Source: Undibacterium sp. YM2 | Lineage (GTDB): Bacteria; Pseudomonadota; Gammaproteobacteria; Burkholderiales; Burkholderiaceae_D | DNA length: 64,000 nucleotides | Direction: 5' to 3' | Assembly: GCF_009937975.1 (NCBI RefSeq) | Contig: NZ_AP018441.1 | Coordinates: forward strand, 4,278,001 to 4,342,000 | Shown here: positions 18,632-27,948 of the stretch, in pieces | Position numbering within the stretch: the stretch's first letter is position 1 | Layout: each line of letters opens with the position of its first letter | Program-made: the position numbers and the translations under genes | The notes under the pieces: model-generated | Databases searched by the model: none | What the model was told of the DNA's origin: nothing | Seen by the model: only the letters and a program-made list of their open reading frames with translations

Positions 18632-20389
18632 TCACTTGGGATTAAGCAGTTTTGAGTCCCGCGTTGCAGCCTGTACCACTTTAACTACCTTGTCTGCGGC
18701 CTTGCTGCTCGCTATGCCTATCACCACTTTGTAAGCCTGCCGTGCCAACCAGCCAGCACTATCGACGTGGGCGGCCACCCGCAGCAACTTGTCTGCTCTC
18801 GCCTCTATCTGGTCTTCAAGGCTGTCTGGGTCGAACTTGCCCGGTATCTCGGGCGATGGCTGCTCAACCAGGGCAGAACCGTACAAGGGGATGATGGGAA
18901 CCTCAAACTTGCCGCTGTTGGGCGGAGTCTCTACCTCCGGAGGTTTAAGCACATTGAACACGGCATTGTCCGGCTCCAGCGTAAACCAGGATTTTAAAAA
19001 AGCCTGGCAATTCCTGCGGCCCAGCATGTAGTCATGTTCACGGTATTGCCGCGAGAAAAAACCAAGGAAAGCCGCCAGGCCGGATGAGGCAATCGCATCA
19101 CCACCCGTCAGTGCATCCCCCTTCGCATTCTTGCGACTGGGCGTGATCAAAAAGCGGCTAAAGTCACTGCCGTCAGTAAAAGCCGCCAGGTCCGCCGAGT
19201 TGAAGCGGTTATTCTGGATCAGGCAATTAATGGTGGGGAACAGGATGCTCACCAAATCAGCCTTGGGCAAGGCGGCAAAATTGGGTACGTCGGTAAACGG
19301 GTCTATCAGCACGATGGCACGGTTGACCATGCTGCCACTGGTTTCGCGGGTTGGTGCGATACCTGCCAGCACATCATGCGCGAGGCCTATCGGTGCATTG
19401 TCGGTGCAACCACCATCGAGAGAAACAAAGGCATATTTGCTGCCTGCATCGCTATCGGGCTGTACAAACAGTGACCATTCCGGCACCAGCCATTGCGGGC
19501 TGTAAACGCCCTGCCCGCTATTAGGCAGAATGTAGCGGTAAGCATAATGCCCGGCTGGCCTGGCGATCTGCACAGCAGGCAAACCCACAGGAAAAGCCGC
19601 CGTACCCAGCGCATAACTGGACATGCCAGACCAGGCCAGCATGTCCTGAGTCTGATTACCGACTTCAAAACTATCTGGCGCCAGCGCATATTGTGGTGTT
19701 GGCAGTGCGCCCTGGATATCAATGGCGAAGCGCACAAAATCAGCGTGATTGACAAAGTACTCGGCGCGCCCAGTCTGGCCAGAAAACATCTGCTTGTAAG
19801 GAATGCCCGCAACATTGGTATAAGTCAGTATCACCGGCAAAGGATTGGCCACATATTGCCGCGCTGCAGCCTCCCCGCTGTCAAATGAAATACCGCTGGC
19901 AGCCGCCGCTGCAAGAGGTTTGCCAGACAATAATGAAGTGATCGTCGTTGCGCCGTCAAGATCGTCAGTCGCCAGCAAACCGTCTATATCGATGGCATTG
20001 ACCCATATCTGATAGAACGGATTCTTTGCCCTCAACTCAGGCGCGGTCTGCACACTCGCTGGCGGATAGACATAACTAAGGGCGCGTGACAACAGCACGG
20101 CATTGACGCCACCGCCAGAAGTACCAGTGACCACCCTGATCAAGACTTTGTGGCGTGGCACGGTTGGCGCACCGGGGTTGTCTTTGTCATCCTGCGCAAT
20201 CGCCGCCGCCCAGGCATCCAGTGCCTCGATCAGAAAATCCAGCACCCCGGCTGTATAGCAACCTGCCGACACCGTGCCACCAAGCACCAGGGCCAGCTCA
20301 AATGTATGTGGAGCAGGCCCAGGCTGCGTCAGCGGGAATATCTTGTCAACGGCCACCTGTGGCGTAACTGGATAAGTTGCTTCAGACAA
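18632..20389 (-). CDS. Patatin-like phospholipase domain protein
   Basis: Predicted lipid acyl hydrolase with a Ser-Asp dyad. The glycine-rich oxyanion loop LALVLGGTVSAGCYTAGVLD near residues 32-51, the nucleophile elbow GTSGGGVNA with Ser91, and SLDGGCTDNAPIG with the catalytic Asp near residue 326 are all present. The start is taken as TTG 20389, because AAGGAG lies 6 bp upstream and no ATG has a comparable site; 585 residues result. No signal peptide, so cytoplasmic or delivered by a non-Sec route. It lies 150 bp upstream of the frameshifted membrane protein, same strand, possibly one unit. Confidence 0.88.
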   Translation of the reverse strand: MSEATYPVTPQVAVDKIFPLTQPGPAPHTFELALVLGGTVSAGCYTAGVLDFLIEALDAWAAAIAQDDKDNPGAPTVPRHKVLIRVVTGTSGGGVNAVLLSRALSYVYPPASVQTAPELRAKNPFYQIWVNAIDIDGLLATDDLDGATTITSLLSGKPLAAAAASGISFDSGEAAARQYVANPLPVILTYTNVAGIPYKQMFSGQTGRAEYFVNHADFVRFAIDIQGALPTPQYALAPDSFEVGNQTQDMLAWSGMSSYALGTAAFPVGLPAVQIARPAGHYAYRYILPNSGQGVYSPQWLVPEWSLFVQPDSDAGSKYAFVSLDGGCTDNAPIGLAHDVLAGIAPTRETSGSMVNRAIVLIDPFTDVPNFAALPKADLVSILFPTINCLIQNNRFNSADLAAFTDGSDFSRFLITPSRKNAKGDALTGGDAIASSGLAAFLGFFSRQYREHDYMLGRRNCQAFLKSWFTLEPDNAVFNVLKPPEVETPPNSGKFEVPIIPLYGSALVEQPSPEIPGKFDPDSLEDQIEARADKLLRVAAHVDSAGWLARQAYKVVIGIASSKAADKVVKVVQAATRDSKLLNPK

Positions 20390-20726
20390 AATACACTCCT
20401 TGATGATAAGTGGCTGCATCTCAAAATTGACTCGCGCCCCCTCTCCAAAAAACCCGGCATGGGGATGGCAGCACAATGAGACATGCCCTGCTGTTGAGCA
20501 CGGACATGTTCCACTTTAGCTGACGGATTTTTCAGAGAGATGACATTTTACAAACAAAGCAAAGATAACATTTGCTTACAAAAAAGTCACTTTATTCTAG
20601 ATGGGTGTTGTGTGTATTCACACAGCTCCTGAGCTCCTGTGCAGGGCGATGTGAATTGATCGTCGATGGGGAGTGTCAAGCATTGACAATTGCGATCTGC
20701 AGTTCAGTCACCAAACCAGTCACTGA
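20390..20726. other. Gene-free stretch between exonuclease and patatin genes
   Basis: About 337 bp upstream of the TTG start of the patatin-like gene, expected to hold its promoter. The frames that cross it are extensions of the neighbours or shadows. A short palindrome-like GTGTGTATTCACACAG occurs at about 20608-20623. No gene is supported. Confidence 0.5.
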
Positions 20727-21311
20727 TTATTCAACTTCAGGCAGGCCTGCACTCCTGCTTTTCAGTACCGCCGCAAACACCTGCGCCAGTTCTGCTGCAT
20801 CTTCACCTGCATGGTGGGTATGCGGCAAGCCCTCAAGATTAAGCGCATATTTGATCTTGCCCTTGCGGCTTTCCACCCACTCACAGCCTGTCAGGCCCAT
20901 CCAGTAGCTGCGCAAATCCACGCCCGAGCCGGTAGAGCCAAAGGGGCTCGCACCAACGTATCTCATGAAGTACCAGTGCACAAACATGCCATCCCACACC
21001 GCCGGTGCCGCCAGAAACACCGGCCTGCCTATCTTGCGCAAAGAATTCACCCAGTCATAAGCTGCTCGTATTGCCACTGCGGCTTCAGGCGCATGGTCTA
21101 TCAGGTGCTGCCTGTCAAGGCCAGAAACAGCCAGCGCAGCAGGATCAAATTCATCAGAGATGGGTTTGAGTTCGGTATAAAACGTCAGCTCAGGATGTCC
21201 TGCTACCGCCATGCCCAGAGAGATCATGCTGTACGGGCCAGGGATGGGGCCGTCAGCCTCTACATCAACGGCAATAAAAATTTCTGGCAATTTTTCATTC
21301 TCTGCTGTCAT
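20727..21311 (-). CDS. DEDDh-type 3'-5' exonuclease domain protein
   Basis: The 194-residue protein has the exonuclease I motif IAVDVEADGP (Asp16, Glu18), a central LAAPAVWDGMFVHWYF with the second Asp, and the C-terminal HHAGEDAAELA giving the H-x4-D of DEDDh nucleases of the RNase T/DnaQ superfamily. The start ATG 21311 is preceded by AAGGAG; the longer frame to 21515 runs into unrelated sequence. Likely a cytoplasmic nuclease trimming DNA or RNA 3' ends; the substrate is not evident. Confidence 0.85.
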   Translation of the reverse strand: MTAENEKLPEIFIAVDVEADGPIPGPYSMISLGMAVAGHPELTFYTELKPISDEFDPAALAVSGLDRQHLIDHAPEAAVAIRAAYDWVNSLRKIGRPVFLAAPAVWDGMFVHWYFMRYVGASPFGSTGSGVDLRSYWMGLTGCEWVESRKGKIKYALNLEGLPHTHHAGEDAAELAQVFAAVLKSRSAGLPEVE

Positions 21312-21354
21312 GCCTTGCTCCTTTTGTTTGTCTTTAGCGCTCTTACATGGTGGC

Positions 21355-21807
21355 TTATTGCAGTCTTTTCCAGCCCTCTTCGACGATGACCCAGGAAATA
21401 TCTTCAGGATAAGCACTCGAACCAGGGCGCATCGCCACGCACGAAGCGATGAGCGCACTGTTACCGCGCCACAGACCAAAACGGTTACGCACGAGCATGC
21501 CCCAAAGAACGGCATGGTCTTTCAGTTCTGCGTATTTTGTCTTGCGCAGAGCCTGCTTGCTGTTGTTATCAAGCTTGGCCAGGAATTGGCTTACTGCTTG
21601 CCCGCAACTTGCAGGCCATGACGATGCATCGGGATAGGGGCGGCAGGTTTTGTCGTTGACATCGTCAGTACGCATGCACATGGCGGTGGCCGGATCATAG
21701 CTGGGCCTGCCCGGTTCTGCCGTTGCATCAAGTTGCGCCTGTGCGGCGCTGGATACAAACACGGCTGCAATCACAGCCAGATGCATCTTGCCTGTTGTTG
21801 TTTTCAT
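21355..21807 (-). CDS. Secreted protein, paralogue of the next gene
   Basis: The 150-residue protein has a signal peptide (MKTTTGKMHLAVIAAVFVSS, cut after AQA near residue 24). The C-terminal half has the pattern W.....RN.FGLWRGN..L...C, then PEDISWVIVEEGWKRL. The neighbour at 21938-22408 has the same layout with the same motifs, so the two are tandem duplicates. The motif resembles DUF6794-like sequences, but I am not sure of that family. The start ATG 21807 is chosen for the signal peptide. Confidence 0.78.
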   Translation of the reverse strand: MKTTTGKMHLAVIAAVFVSSAAQAQLDATAEPGRPSYDPATAMCMRTDDVNDKTCRPYPDASSWPASCGQAVSQFLAKLDNNSKQALRKTKYAELKDHAVLWGMLVRNRFGLWRGNSALIASCVAMRPGSSAYPEDISWVIVEEGWKRLQ

Positions 21808-21937
21808 GTTTGTGTCTCCACAAAAAACTGGCGGCGCAGGCAGGTGAGCTGATTGCCTCATGGGCAAGGACGCAAGGACAGCGCCCACCATAAGCAGTTT
21901 GAAATCCAGCTCAATGCTAACCGACCTAAGCGACCAC

Positions 21938-22408
21938 TCAGTGAAGCTTTTTCCAGATTTGCTGGATGATGATCATGGAAATATGGTCAGGGTGGCGATC
22001 ACCGTCGTTATCAAGTGCCATACAAGAATCCGTCAGCGCCACATTGCCGCGCCACAGACCCGTGCTATTACGTATGCCCATGCCCCATCCGTTGTGAAAC
22101 TGAATCAGGTTGTCATACGTTGAATCCCGCGTGCGCTGCTTGCTGGCTTCATCGAGCCTGGCCAATATGTTTGTCGCTGCCTGCTCACAGGTCGTTGGCC
22201 AGGTATCGGCATCCGCATAGCGCTTGCATTGTTTGTCGTAGCCATTTTTGCCTGGTGTGGCGCAAGTAGCGGCAGCACCGCTGGCGCTGGCCGGATCAAC
22301 TGCAGCGGTAGGTGCCGGAACAGGTACAGACTGCGCCCACACCACATTGGCGCCCATCATGATGACAGCAACAAAGCCAGAACAAATCGCTGCACGTGTA
22401 ATGCTCAT
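21938..22408 (-). CDS. Secreted protein, paralogue of the previous gene
   Basis: The 156-residue protein starts at ATG 22408 with AAGGGGAAG just upstream; the frame could open at a TTG at 22423. A signal peptide (MSITRAAICSGFVAVIMMGA, ending VWA-Q) precedes a Pro/Ala-rich stretch and the conserved core with CKRYADADTWPTTCEQAA, IRNSTGLWRGN and HPDHISMIIIQQIWKKL. Two cysteines in the core align with those of the neighbour and may form a disulfide. Function is unknown. Confidence 0.78.
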   Translation of the reverse strand: MSITRAAICSGFVAVIMMGANVVWAQSVPVPAPTAAVDPASASGAAATCATPGKNGYDKQCKRYADADTWPTTCEQAATNILARLDEASKQRTRDSTYDNLIQFHNGWGMGIRNSTGLWRGNVALTDSCMALDNDGDRHPDHISMIIIQQIWKKLH

Positions 22409-22512
22409 CAACTTCCCCTTCAAAATGGGTCAACTCAAAAATATTAAAAAATGTTAAAAGTGCCAAATGGGCATCATACATGAAATAAAGGAAAGTACTT
22501 GCCTTTTGACAA

Positions 22513-25176
22513 TCATTCTTCTTGCCAAGGGCCATCGTCCCACCAGTTCTGCGCAAGGATGGTGGCCACGTCATAGCTGCTATCGTCACCGTCCTGATAA
22601 ACAGTGATGCCCAATTGAGTAGCCAGTTCCAGTCCGTAGGTTTTAAACGCGGCTTTCACGTCCTGCGAAACATTTCCTGGATAGACCGCAAAGCACACCA
22701 GTTGATCGCCTTCATCAATCGCCAGCAACTGCCGCGCCACTACTTTTCCCTGCTCATTACGCGCATACAAGACCTGCTTGTTCACATCAAGCAAACAGGC
22801 AACCGCAGAATAATCACACAAACCACCAATACCTAAACAACTGCCTGCATAAGTGCCCATCATGAGAACTTCAAAAGGATCATGCTCAAATGCCAGTGTC
22901 AAATCACCTTGTGCCGTTTGCACTTTGCATTGCAGCCCTGCCTGCCATGCCGCCTGCTGTGCACGCGGGTGTCTGGCATACCAGGCCTGATTAAGCGGGT
23001 GCTGGATATAATTCAAGGTATTACCATCTCTGGCGTGGCCGAGAAATCGTCGCAAGCCTTTGCGGTTATTACGATTAGAAAATTTATCCAGGCCCGCCAA
23101 CAGGCGCAGGGCATGCCTGGCAGGTGCCGACGTCTCACGCAAGTTGAAAGAAGCATCCATTTCTACCCAAAGTGCAGCAGTCAGAGCGCGTAAACGCAAC
23201 GATGGCAATCTCGACAAACTGAGCCTGCAATGTCTGGCGATTTGCTGTGGCGATAAACTCAACCCGTCTTCAAGATATTCGCGCAAGCGGCGTGGCAAGG
23301 GGCTATCGAGACCAGCTTCTTTACTCAAGTCCAGCATGCGCTGGCAAGCCACCAATGGCGGCATTGCATGCCAGTCCAGCGCAAACCAGTCAGTATTAAG
23401 GACCTTTTTCATGAAGAGTTGCCGACGCTCGAAATGCAAACTGCCCAGCAGATTGCAAGTCTTAAAAAACCTGGCTGGCGCTGCCATCAAAGAAGTTCGC
23501 AAGAACGCCGGGGCCAGGTTTACGAAGGAATAACTGCCAGAAGTCAGCAAATTCATATTATCTTCGCGACGGCATGCAAGTTCCAATTGCCGCCAGACGC
23601 TATCGTCAATGGCAATAATTTCTGCTCTTTTATCTATCGGCCAGGTCTCGACGATGTTCACAAAGCTATGGCCATAATCAATTTCAGCCTTAAACGGCGG
23701 CAAGCATAATTTATGCATGAATGGCAAAAAATCCTGCACTGCTTGTGGCAAACTCCGTACATCATCCCAGCCGCCAATAAAGTGACGCCACATCAGTGCC
23801 AGCTTGTTTTGCCTGTCGGCAGGCAGGCTGATCAGTACATCATGGCAGGCAGAAAACAGCGTCAGATACACTTGCCACTTCGCCTGCATTTTTTCTTTTT
23901 CATCTTCATCCATAAAATTGTAGAAGACATGAAGCCAAGTATCGGCGGCGGGCTCACTCAATTTTTCCCATTGAGTTTCACGTAGATAATGTGCGAGACC
24001 GGGAAATTTGGCGCAATAGTCCCACAAAGACACCCGGGACTTGGTGCCTGCGGCTTTACAGGCTCTTGCTATCGCTTCTAATGGCACGTCCTGACAATCG
24101 TGACTGACCGTCAGCACATAGTCGCGCAATTCGCTGATATCACTCGCCTCATAAAGCAGGCAACCAGTGAGGCTATATTCCACACTGACTTGCCTGGCGA
24201 GGTTGCGCAAAATATTGCACAGGTAAAATTCAAAGCGTGCATCATCGTCCGACAAATCATGCAGACGCATGAGCTGGTCAGCCGTCATCTGTTGAGGCGA
24301 CAAACTCCCCTGCACTTCCCGCATCACTACAGCCAGGAAAATAGTTTGCCGGTTTTCTGGCAAGAGCAAAGCGAGTTGTGCGGCGTGAGTATTATCCGTA
24401 TTCATGGCACACAGGCGGGCCAGTACGGCCAATTTTTGCGAGCGTGCAATTTCATCTGCATACTGGCTGCTGTGCTGATGCCATATTTGCAGCCAGGCCA
24501 GTTGCAAGTCTGCACTGCATGCACGCAATTGCCACAGCAAGCAACGGCGAAATGCTTCTGGCAAGACGGGCAATTCTTGTGCTGGCCTGTTCCAGTGATG
24601 TAAATACAGAGTGGCACTGCTGGGCGTAAACCCGGCGGGCAGCGACAGCACTTGCCCCTGCTCATCCAGCACGGGCAAGGCAGCAAAATCATGGTGCGCA
24701 AAGAAAGCATCAAGCAAACGTGCATCTGCCAGCCAGCGACACAAATCGAGTGCAGGCTGCGCAGGCTTTGGCGGCTGGTATTTGGTACCGCGAAAAGCAC
24801 GCGGGTGGGCAGCAGTCGCCACCGGCTTCCTGGGCACCCCGGTTTGCGGTAGCACCACCATGCTGGCATTGCCAGCATCAGGCACAGTCATCCAGAACAC
24901 CCGCCAAAAAGCAGGCCAGACACTGCGCAAGTCGCTGGCAGTTTGCAGACTATGCCAGTCCACCAGCAAGCTGGCCGCCTGCGGAAACAGGCGCGCATCC
25001 AGTGCGGTGAGCTCCACCTGCCGCAAAGCAGGCTGCACCACACCATCGACTTCATCACTGAGCAAGGCAACGATGCCCTGAGGCTGACGCAACAGGCTGA
25101 TTAAAATGGATTTGACAGTTTGCAGGACAGGCGGCTGAACCGCTGCCCAGTCTTTGACAGGTTTGCTTGATGACAT
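22513..25176 (-). CDS. Large orphan protein, about 887 residues
   Basis: The start ATG 25176 gives MSSSKPVKDWAAVQPPVLQT; a longer frame adds 24 residues without support. The protein is long, helical and soluble by composition, with no signal peptide. Only the last ~150 residues look like a discrete domain: DPFEVLMMGTYAGSCLGIGG, then DYSAVACLLDVNKQVLYARN and GKVVARQLLAIDE. That pattern recalls the C-terminal domain of PcfJ-like proteins, though the likeness is weak. I assign no function. It is 105 bp upstream of the duplicated secreted proteins on the same strand. Confidence 0.82.
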   Translation of the reverse strand: MSSSKPVKDWAAVQPPVLQTVKSILISLLRQPQGIVALLSDEVDGVVQPALRQVELTALDARLFPQAASLLVDWHSLQTASDLRSVWPAFWRVFWMTVPDAGNASMVVLPQTGVPRKPVATAAHPRAFRGTKYQPPKPAQPALDLCRWLADARLLDAFFAHHDFAALPVLDEQGQVLSLPAGFTPSSATLYLHHWNRPAQELPVLPEAFRRCLLWQLRACSADLQLAWLQIWHQHSSQYADEIARSQKLAVLARLCAMNTDNTHAAQLALLLPENRQTIFLAVVMREVQGSLSPQQMTADQLMRLHDLSDDDARFEFYLCNILRNLARQVSVEYSLTGCLLYEASDISELRDYVLTVSHDCQDVPLEAIARACKAAGTKSRVSLWDYCAKFPGLAHYLRETQWEKLSEPAADTWLHVFYNFMDEDEKEKMQAKWQVYLTLFSACHDVLISLPADRQNKLALMWRHFIGGWDDVRSLPQAVQDFLPFMHKLCLPPFKAEIDYGHSFVNIVETWPIDKRAEIIAIDDSVWRQLELACRREDNMNLLTSGSYSFVNLAPAFLRTSLMAAPARFFKTCNLLGSLHFERRQLFMKKVLNTDWFALDWHAMPPLVACQRMLDLSKEAGLDSPLPRRLREYLEDGLSLSPQQIARHCRLSLSRLPSLRLRALTAALWVEMDASFNLRETSAPARHALRLLAGLDKFSNRNNRKGLRRFLGHARDGNTLNYIQHPLNQAWYARHPRAQQAAWQAGLQCKVQTAQGDLTLAFEHDPFEVLMMGTYAGSCLGIGGLCDYSAVACLLDVNKQVLYARNEQGKVVARQLLAIDEGDQLVCFAVYPGNVSQDVKAAFKTYGLELATQLGITVYQDGDDSSYDVATILAQNWWDDGPWQEE

Positions 25177-25206
25177 GTGAACACAAAATAAAAATCCAGA
25201 GATGGC

Positions 25207-25503
25207 ATGCACCCACAAACAGGCATCACAGTGCAAACGCACATGCAAGCAACCTGCTCAGGTACTTCCGGTATGAAACCAATCCTGCAAAGGGTGGCTT
25301 CAGATTTTCATTTTTTATTTCACATGTGGGGAATGAATGGTTTAATTGATATATGGATCGACAGCCAGAGTGGCTATCAAATTGCCGCATATTATAAATT
25401 AATCGGCTACAGCTTGGGCAGCATCTTTTTCCCCGTGATTCGCTTCAAATTGACACCCGTTCAATCCTGGATGCTGGCCAATCTCAACAGTACAACCAGT
25501 TAA
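25207..25503 (+). other. Possible orphan fragment in the gap 25177-25499
   Basis: The 323-bp gap holds one plus-strand frame. Its second half (from about 25320) reads as plausible protein, for example GLIDIWIDSQSGYQIAAYYK, while the first part does not. It has no clear ribosome site and overlaps the 3' end of the next gene by 4 bp. It may be the tail of a deleted gene or chance. Confidence 0.2.
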
Positions 25504-26573
25504 TCTGAGGATGAAGTACGCCAGACATCATCCCATGAACTTTGCCAATAGCTGGGGTATTTTTGCCGCATCGCCTGCGAGAACAAATCCAGTTCTTCAA
25601 TTACATTAAACTTCAACAGCCCTGGCGGTGGCTTGGGCCCTTTATTCAACCTCTCAATAGCGCCTGCTCTACATGCGCGGGCGGCTTGTATGAATACGGG
25701 CCATTCCAGGCGGCGAATCAGATGTGCCCGCAATGCGTTCACGAGATCAACATGGCGTTGACCACGATTCATCGCATCGTAATCCTTTGGGTAATTCCCA
25801 AAAACATAGGGATACGAAATTTGCAAAGAAAAATCATCAAAATTCGGGCTCATAGCGAGAAAATCAAGCGAGGCTCCCCGGTCCAAATCCGCCAATACAT
25901 TTTCCAGCATTTCTATCTGCATGCTGTCTTTCCTGGCAGTCTCGGCCCCGCCGTACATATTCCTGAAAAGAATAGCTTCTTCATGTTCATGAGCACCGAG
26001 AAAGCGCTCTTGCCAATCTGTATAGAGCAATTGCTCATCATCAAATGGCCTGACAAAGAAGATGCCGCGCTCTGCCATATATTCACGTAATACCTGAGTC
26101 AAATTCGCTCTTGCATCAGGGGTTTTAGGAATTAAGTAGCTGCGAAACCAGAGAGGATTAAGCGGGCGCCCTTTTTTATTGAAACCTGTGGATTGTGGGT
26201 TCAATAGACCGCCATCAAATGCCAGCAGGCCATGGGGTATATCCTGCTCTGTCAGACCATGCGATAACAATTCTTTTTTAAATTTGACGCGAGTCTGTTT
26301 ATCCACGAAAAAAGACTGCATCCATGATGCCTGCTGCAGCCCGACATCCACAGCAATTTCTGCCGTGTCATAACTGCTACGAGGAACAGAAACCAGCACA
26401 TGATTGCGTGGCGCTACCAAAATGGCTGCAGTCCAGGGCAGTTTTTCAAAATCCAGGAAATACAGCGTCAATTGATCATTGGCCCGCAACTCCTCTTCAG
26501 CCCAGTGAAGTTGGGTTTTTTTCAAATCGCTAAATTGAAGATCTTTAGTTGAAAACAGCAATGGAAGCCTCAT
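25500..26573 (-). CDS. Hypothetical 357-residue protein
   Basis: From ATG 26573 the product starts MRLPLLFSTKDLQFSDLKKT; a longer frame to 26636 adds 21 unlikely residues. It is a soluble protein without signal peptide, rich in aromatic residues, with FVRPFDDEQLLYTDWQERFL in the middle and SLDFLAMSPNFDDFSLQISY further on. No family is recognised. It leads a run of minus-strand unknowns, with the large orphan 320 bp downstream. Codon use resembles its neighbours. Confidence 0.7.
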   Translation of the reverse strand: MRLPLLFSTKDLQFSDLKKTQLHWAEEELRANDQLTLYFLDFEKLPWTAAILVAPRNHVLVSVPRSSYDTAEIAVDVGLQQASWMQSFFVDKQTRVKFKKELLSHGLTEQDIPHGLLAFDGGLLNPQSTGFNKKGRPLNPLWFRSYLIPKTPDARANLTQVLREYMAERGIFFVRPFDDEQLLYTDWQERFLGAHEHEEAILFRNMYGGAETARKDSMQIEMLENVLADLDRGASLDFLAMSPNFDDFSLQISYPYVFGNYPKDYDAMNRGQRHVDLVNALRAHLIRRLEWPVFIQAARACRAGAIERLNKGPKPPPGLLKFNVIEELDLFSQAMRQKYPSYWQSSWDDVWRTSSSD

Positions 26574-26657
26574 TTTTCTTTGTATGATCTGACAGCAGTA
26601 GCTCGCATCCTGGGCTTGGTGTCGCCAGCCAGGCATTGATGTTCACTATTGCACTTG

Positions 26658-27365
26658 TCACTTCACCGCGATCTCGTCTATATAAATACCGAGTGCAGAG
26701 CGACGCCCTTTGACCACAACCCGGTCACCAGGAATGGGTTGGCGACCAACGACGGTATGTTCCATGCAGATAGTGGCGGCAAACTCTGGAGCACCCACCC
26801 GCAGGGTTTGATCACACAGGCCCAGCTTGGGTTTCAGGCGTCCTAAAGAACTTACGGTAGCCTCTACAACGACCGCCTCGCTATTGAATGCCCAGCCGGC
26901 CAGGGCAGACAAGGCGATAGGGCTGCGTAATATGACGAAAGTCAATAAGCAAGCCATGAGAGGCAGTATGACGAATTGACGTAAAACTGGCGAGGGATAG
27001 CGATACGCCAAATTAGCCTGATGCGTGCGGTCATAGCACCCGTAAAGCACAAAAGGAAACAACACCACCGCAACAATCCAGGGTAAAGAGGTGGCATAAA
27101 AATGCTCCCCGGCAAAGACAAAATTATCACTCAAATTAAACCCGTAGAGCAAACAGGCAAGACCCAGACACGACAGCGCGAGTAGGTACTTTTGCCTGTT
27201 GGTCATGGGCTTTCTGTCCATGAACTTGATTGACCATTCTTCACGCGGGCGGGCCAGTCTCTCTTCTGCAATTTTGCCGGCGACGATTACCTGTTCTTCC
27301 AGCAGACGGATTTTTTCTGCCTGCTGTTTTTTCAGCAGCTCACTTTGAGTTTCGTTTGTTTGCAC
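26658..27365 (-). CDS. Membrane protein of unknown function
   Basis: The 235-residue product uses a GTG start at 27365; alternatives lie further in. An N-terminal coiled-coil-like helix rich in Glu, Lys and Gln (residues 5-42) precedes three or four membrane helices (about 60-75, 90-108, 128-146 and a weak one near 150-165) and a C-terminal soluble domain with DRVVVKGRRSALGIYIDEIA. The family is not recognised. It lies between two unknown genes, 40 bp from the lipoprotein gene upstream. Confidence 0.68.
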   Translation of the reverse strand: MQTNETQSELLKKQQAEKIRLLEEQVIVAGKIAEERLARPREEWSIKFMDRKPMTNRQKYLLALSCLGLACLLYGFNLSDNFVFAGEHFYATSLPWIVAVVLFPFVLYGCYDRTHQANLAYRYPSPVLRQFVILPLMACLLTFVILRSPIALSALAGWAFNSEAVVVEATVSSLGRLKPKLGLCDQTLRVGAPEFAATICMEHTVVGRQPIPGDRVVVKGRRSALGIYIDEIAVK

Positions 27366-27405
27366 TATTCATCACTCTTTATTCTGTTATAGCCATATCA
27401 GGGCC

Positions 27406-27945
27406 TTAGCGCTTTGAGCTAACCAGACTCACCCATTCTCTTTCAGGACTTAATTTGACCGACTTGATGAATTGTGCAAAACCTTCATAGATACCCGCTG
27501 GCGGCCTATGTTTCGTCGCCTTCCATTCCTGCTGCGAGCATTCAAAGCAAACGTCAAGCTTGCTGCTCAGCTTGCCTTGCGCATAAAAATAAACCGTATG
27601 ATGGGGATTAAAAACACAGGCGGCGAAAGCCTGCTGGGTTTCATCAGATACCTGCTCAATCGCGGCAATGAAGTTTTCACGGTCGCGTGTAGTCAATGCC
27701 ACGCTGCGATAGACCCTTTCTTTTTGCGCGGGTGATTGCCCTGCCTGTATGAAATCCATCTCGGACGAATGTTCGGTCACGACGATCTTGCTGGATTGTC
27801 GTATCGCATTGAGCAAATCCGCCTTATAGGCTGCGCCCTCGCCTGCCTCATTCTTTTCAGAAGAGCAGGCGAACAACAGGCCACAAAGCGCCAGCAAGAG
27901 AGATTGCCGAACTGATCGCCCATGCTTAAGAAATTGCGTCATCAT
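27406..27945 (-). CDS. Lipoprotein of unknown function
   Basis: The 179-residue product has a lipoprotein signal with LLFAC-SSEK near residue 27; two adjacent ATG codons (27945, 27942) could start it, the second better spaced from TAAGG. The mature part has two further Cys pairs, including VCFECSQQEWKATK, which may be disulfide-linked. The family is unknown. It follows the M48/TPR protease gene by 3 bp, so it is probably co-transcribed and may act with it at the outer membrane. Confidence 0.75.
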   Translation of the reverse strand: MMTQFLKHGRSVRQSLLLALCGLLFACSSEKNEAGEGAAYKADLLNAIRQSSKIVVTEHSSEMDFIQAGQSPAQKERVYRSVALTTRDRENFIAAIEQVSDETQQAFAACVFNPHHTVYFYAQGKLSSKLDVCFECSQQEWKATKHRPPAGIYEGFAQFIKSVKLSPEREWVSLVSSKR

Positions 27946-27948
27946 GCC

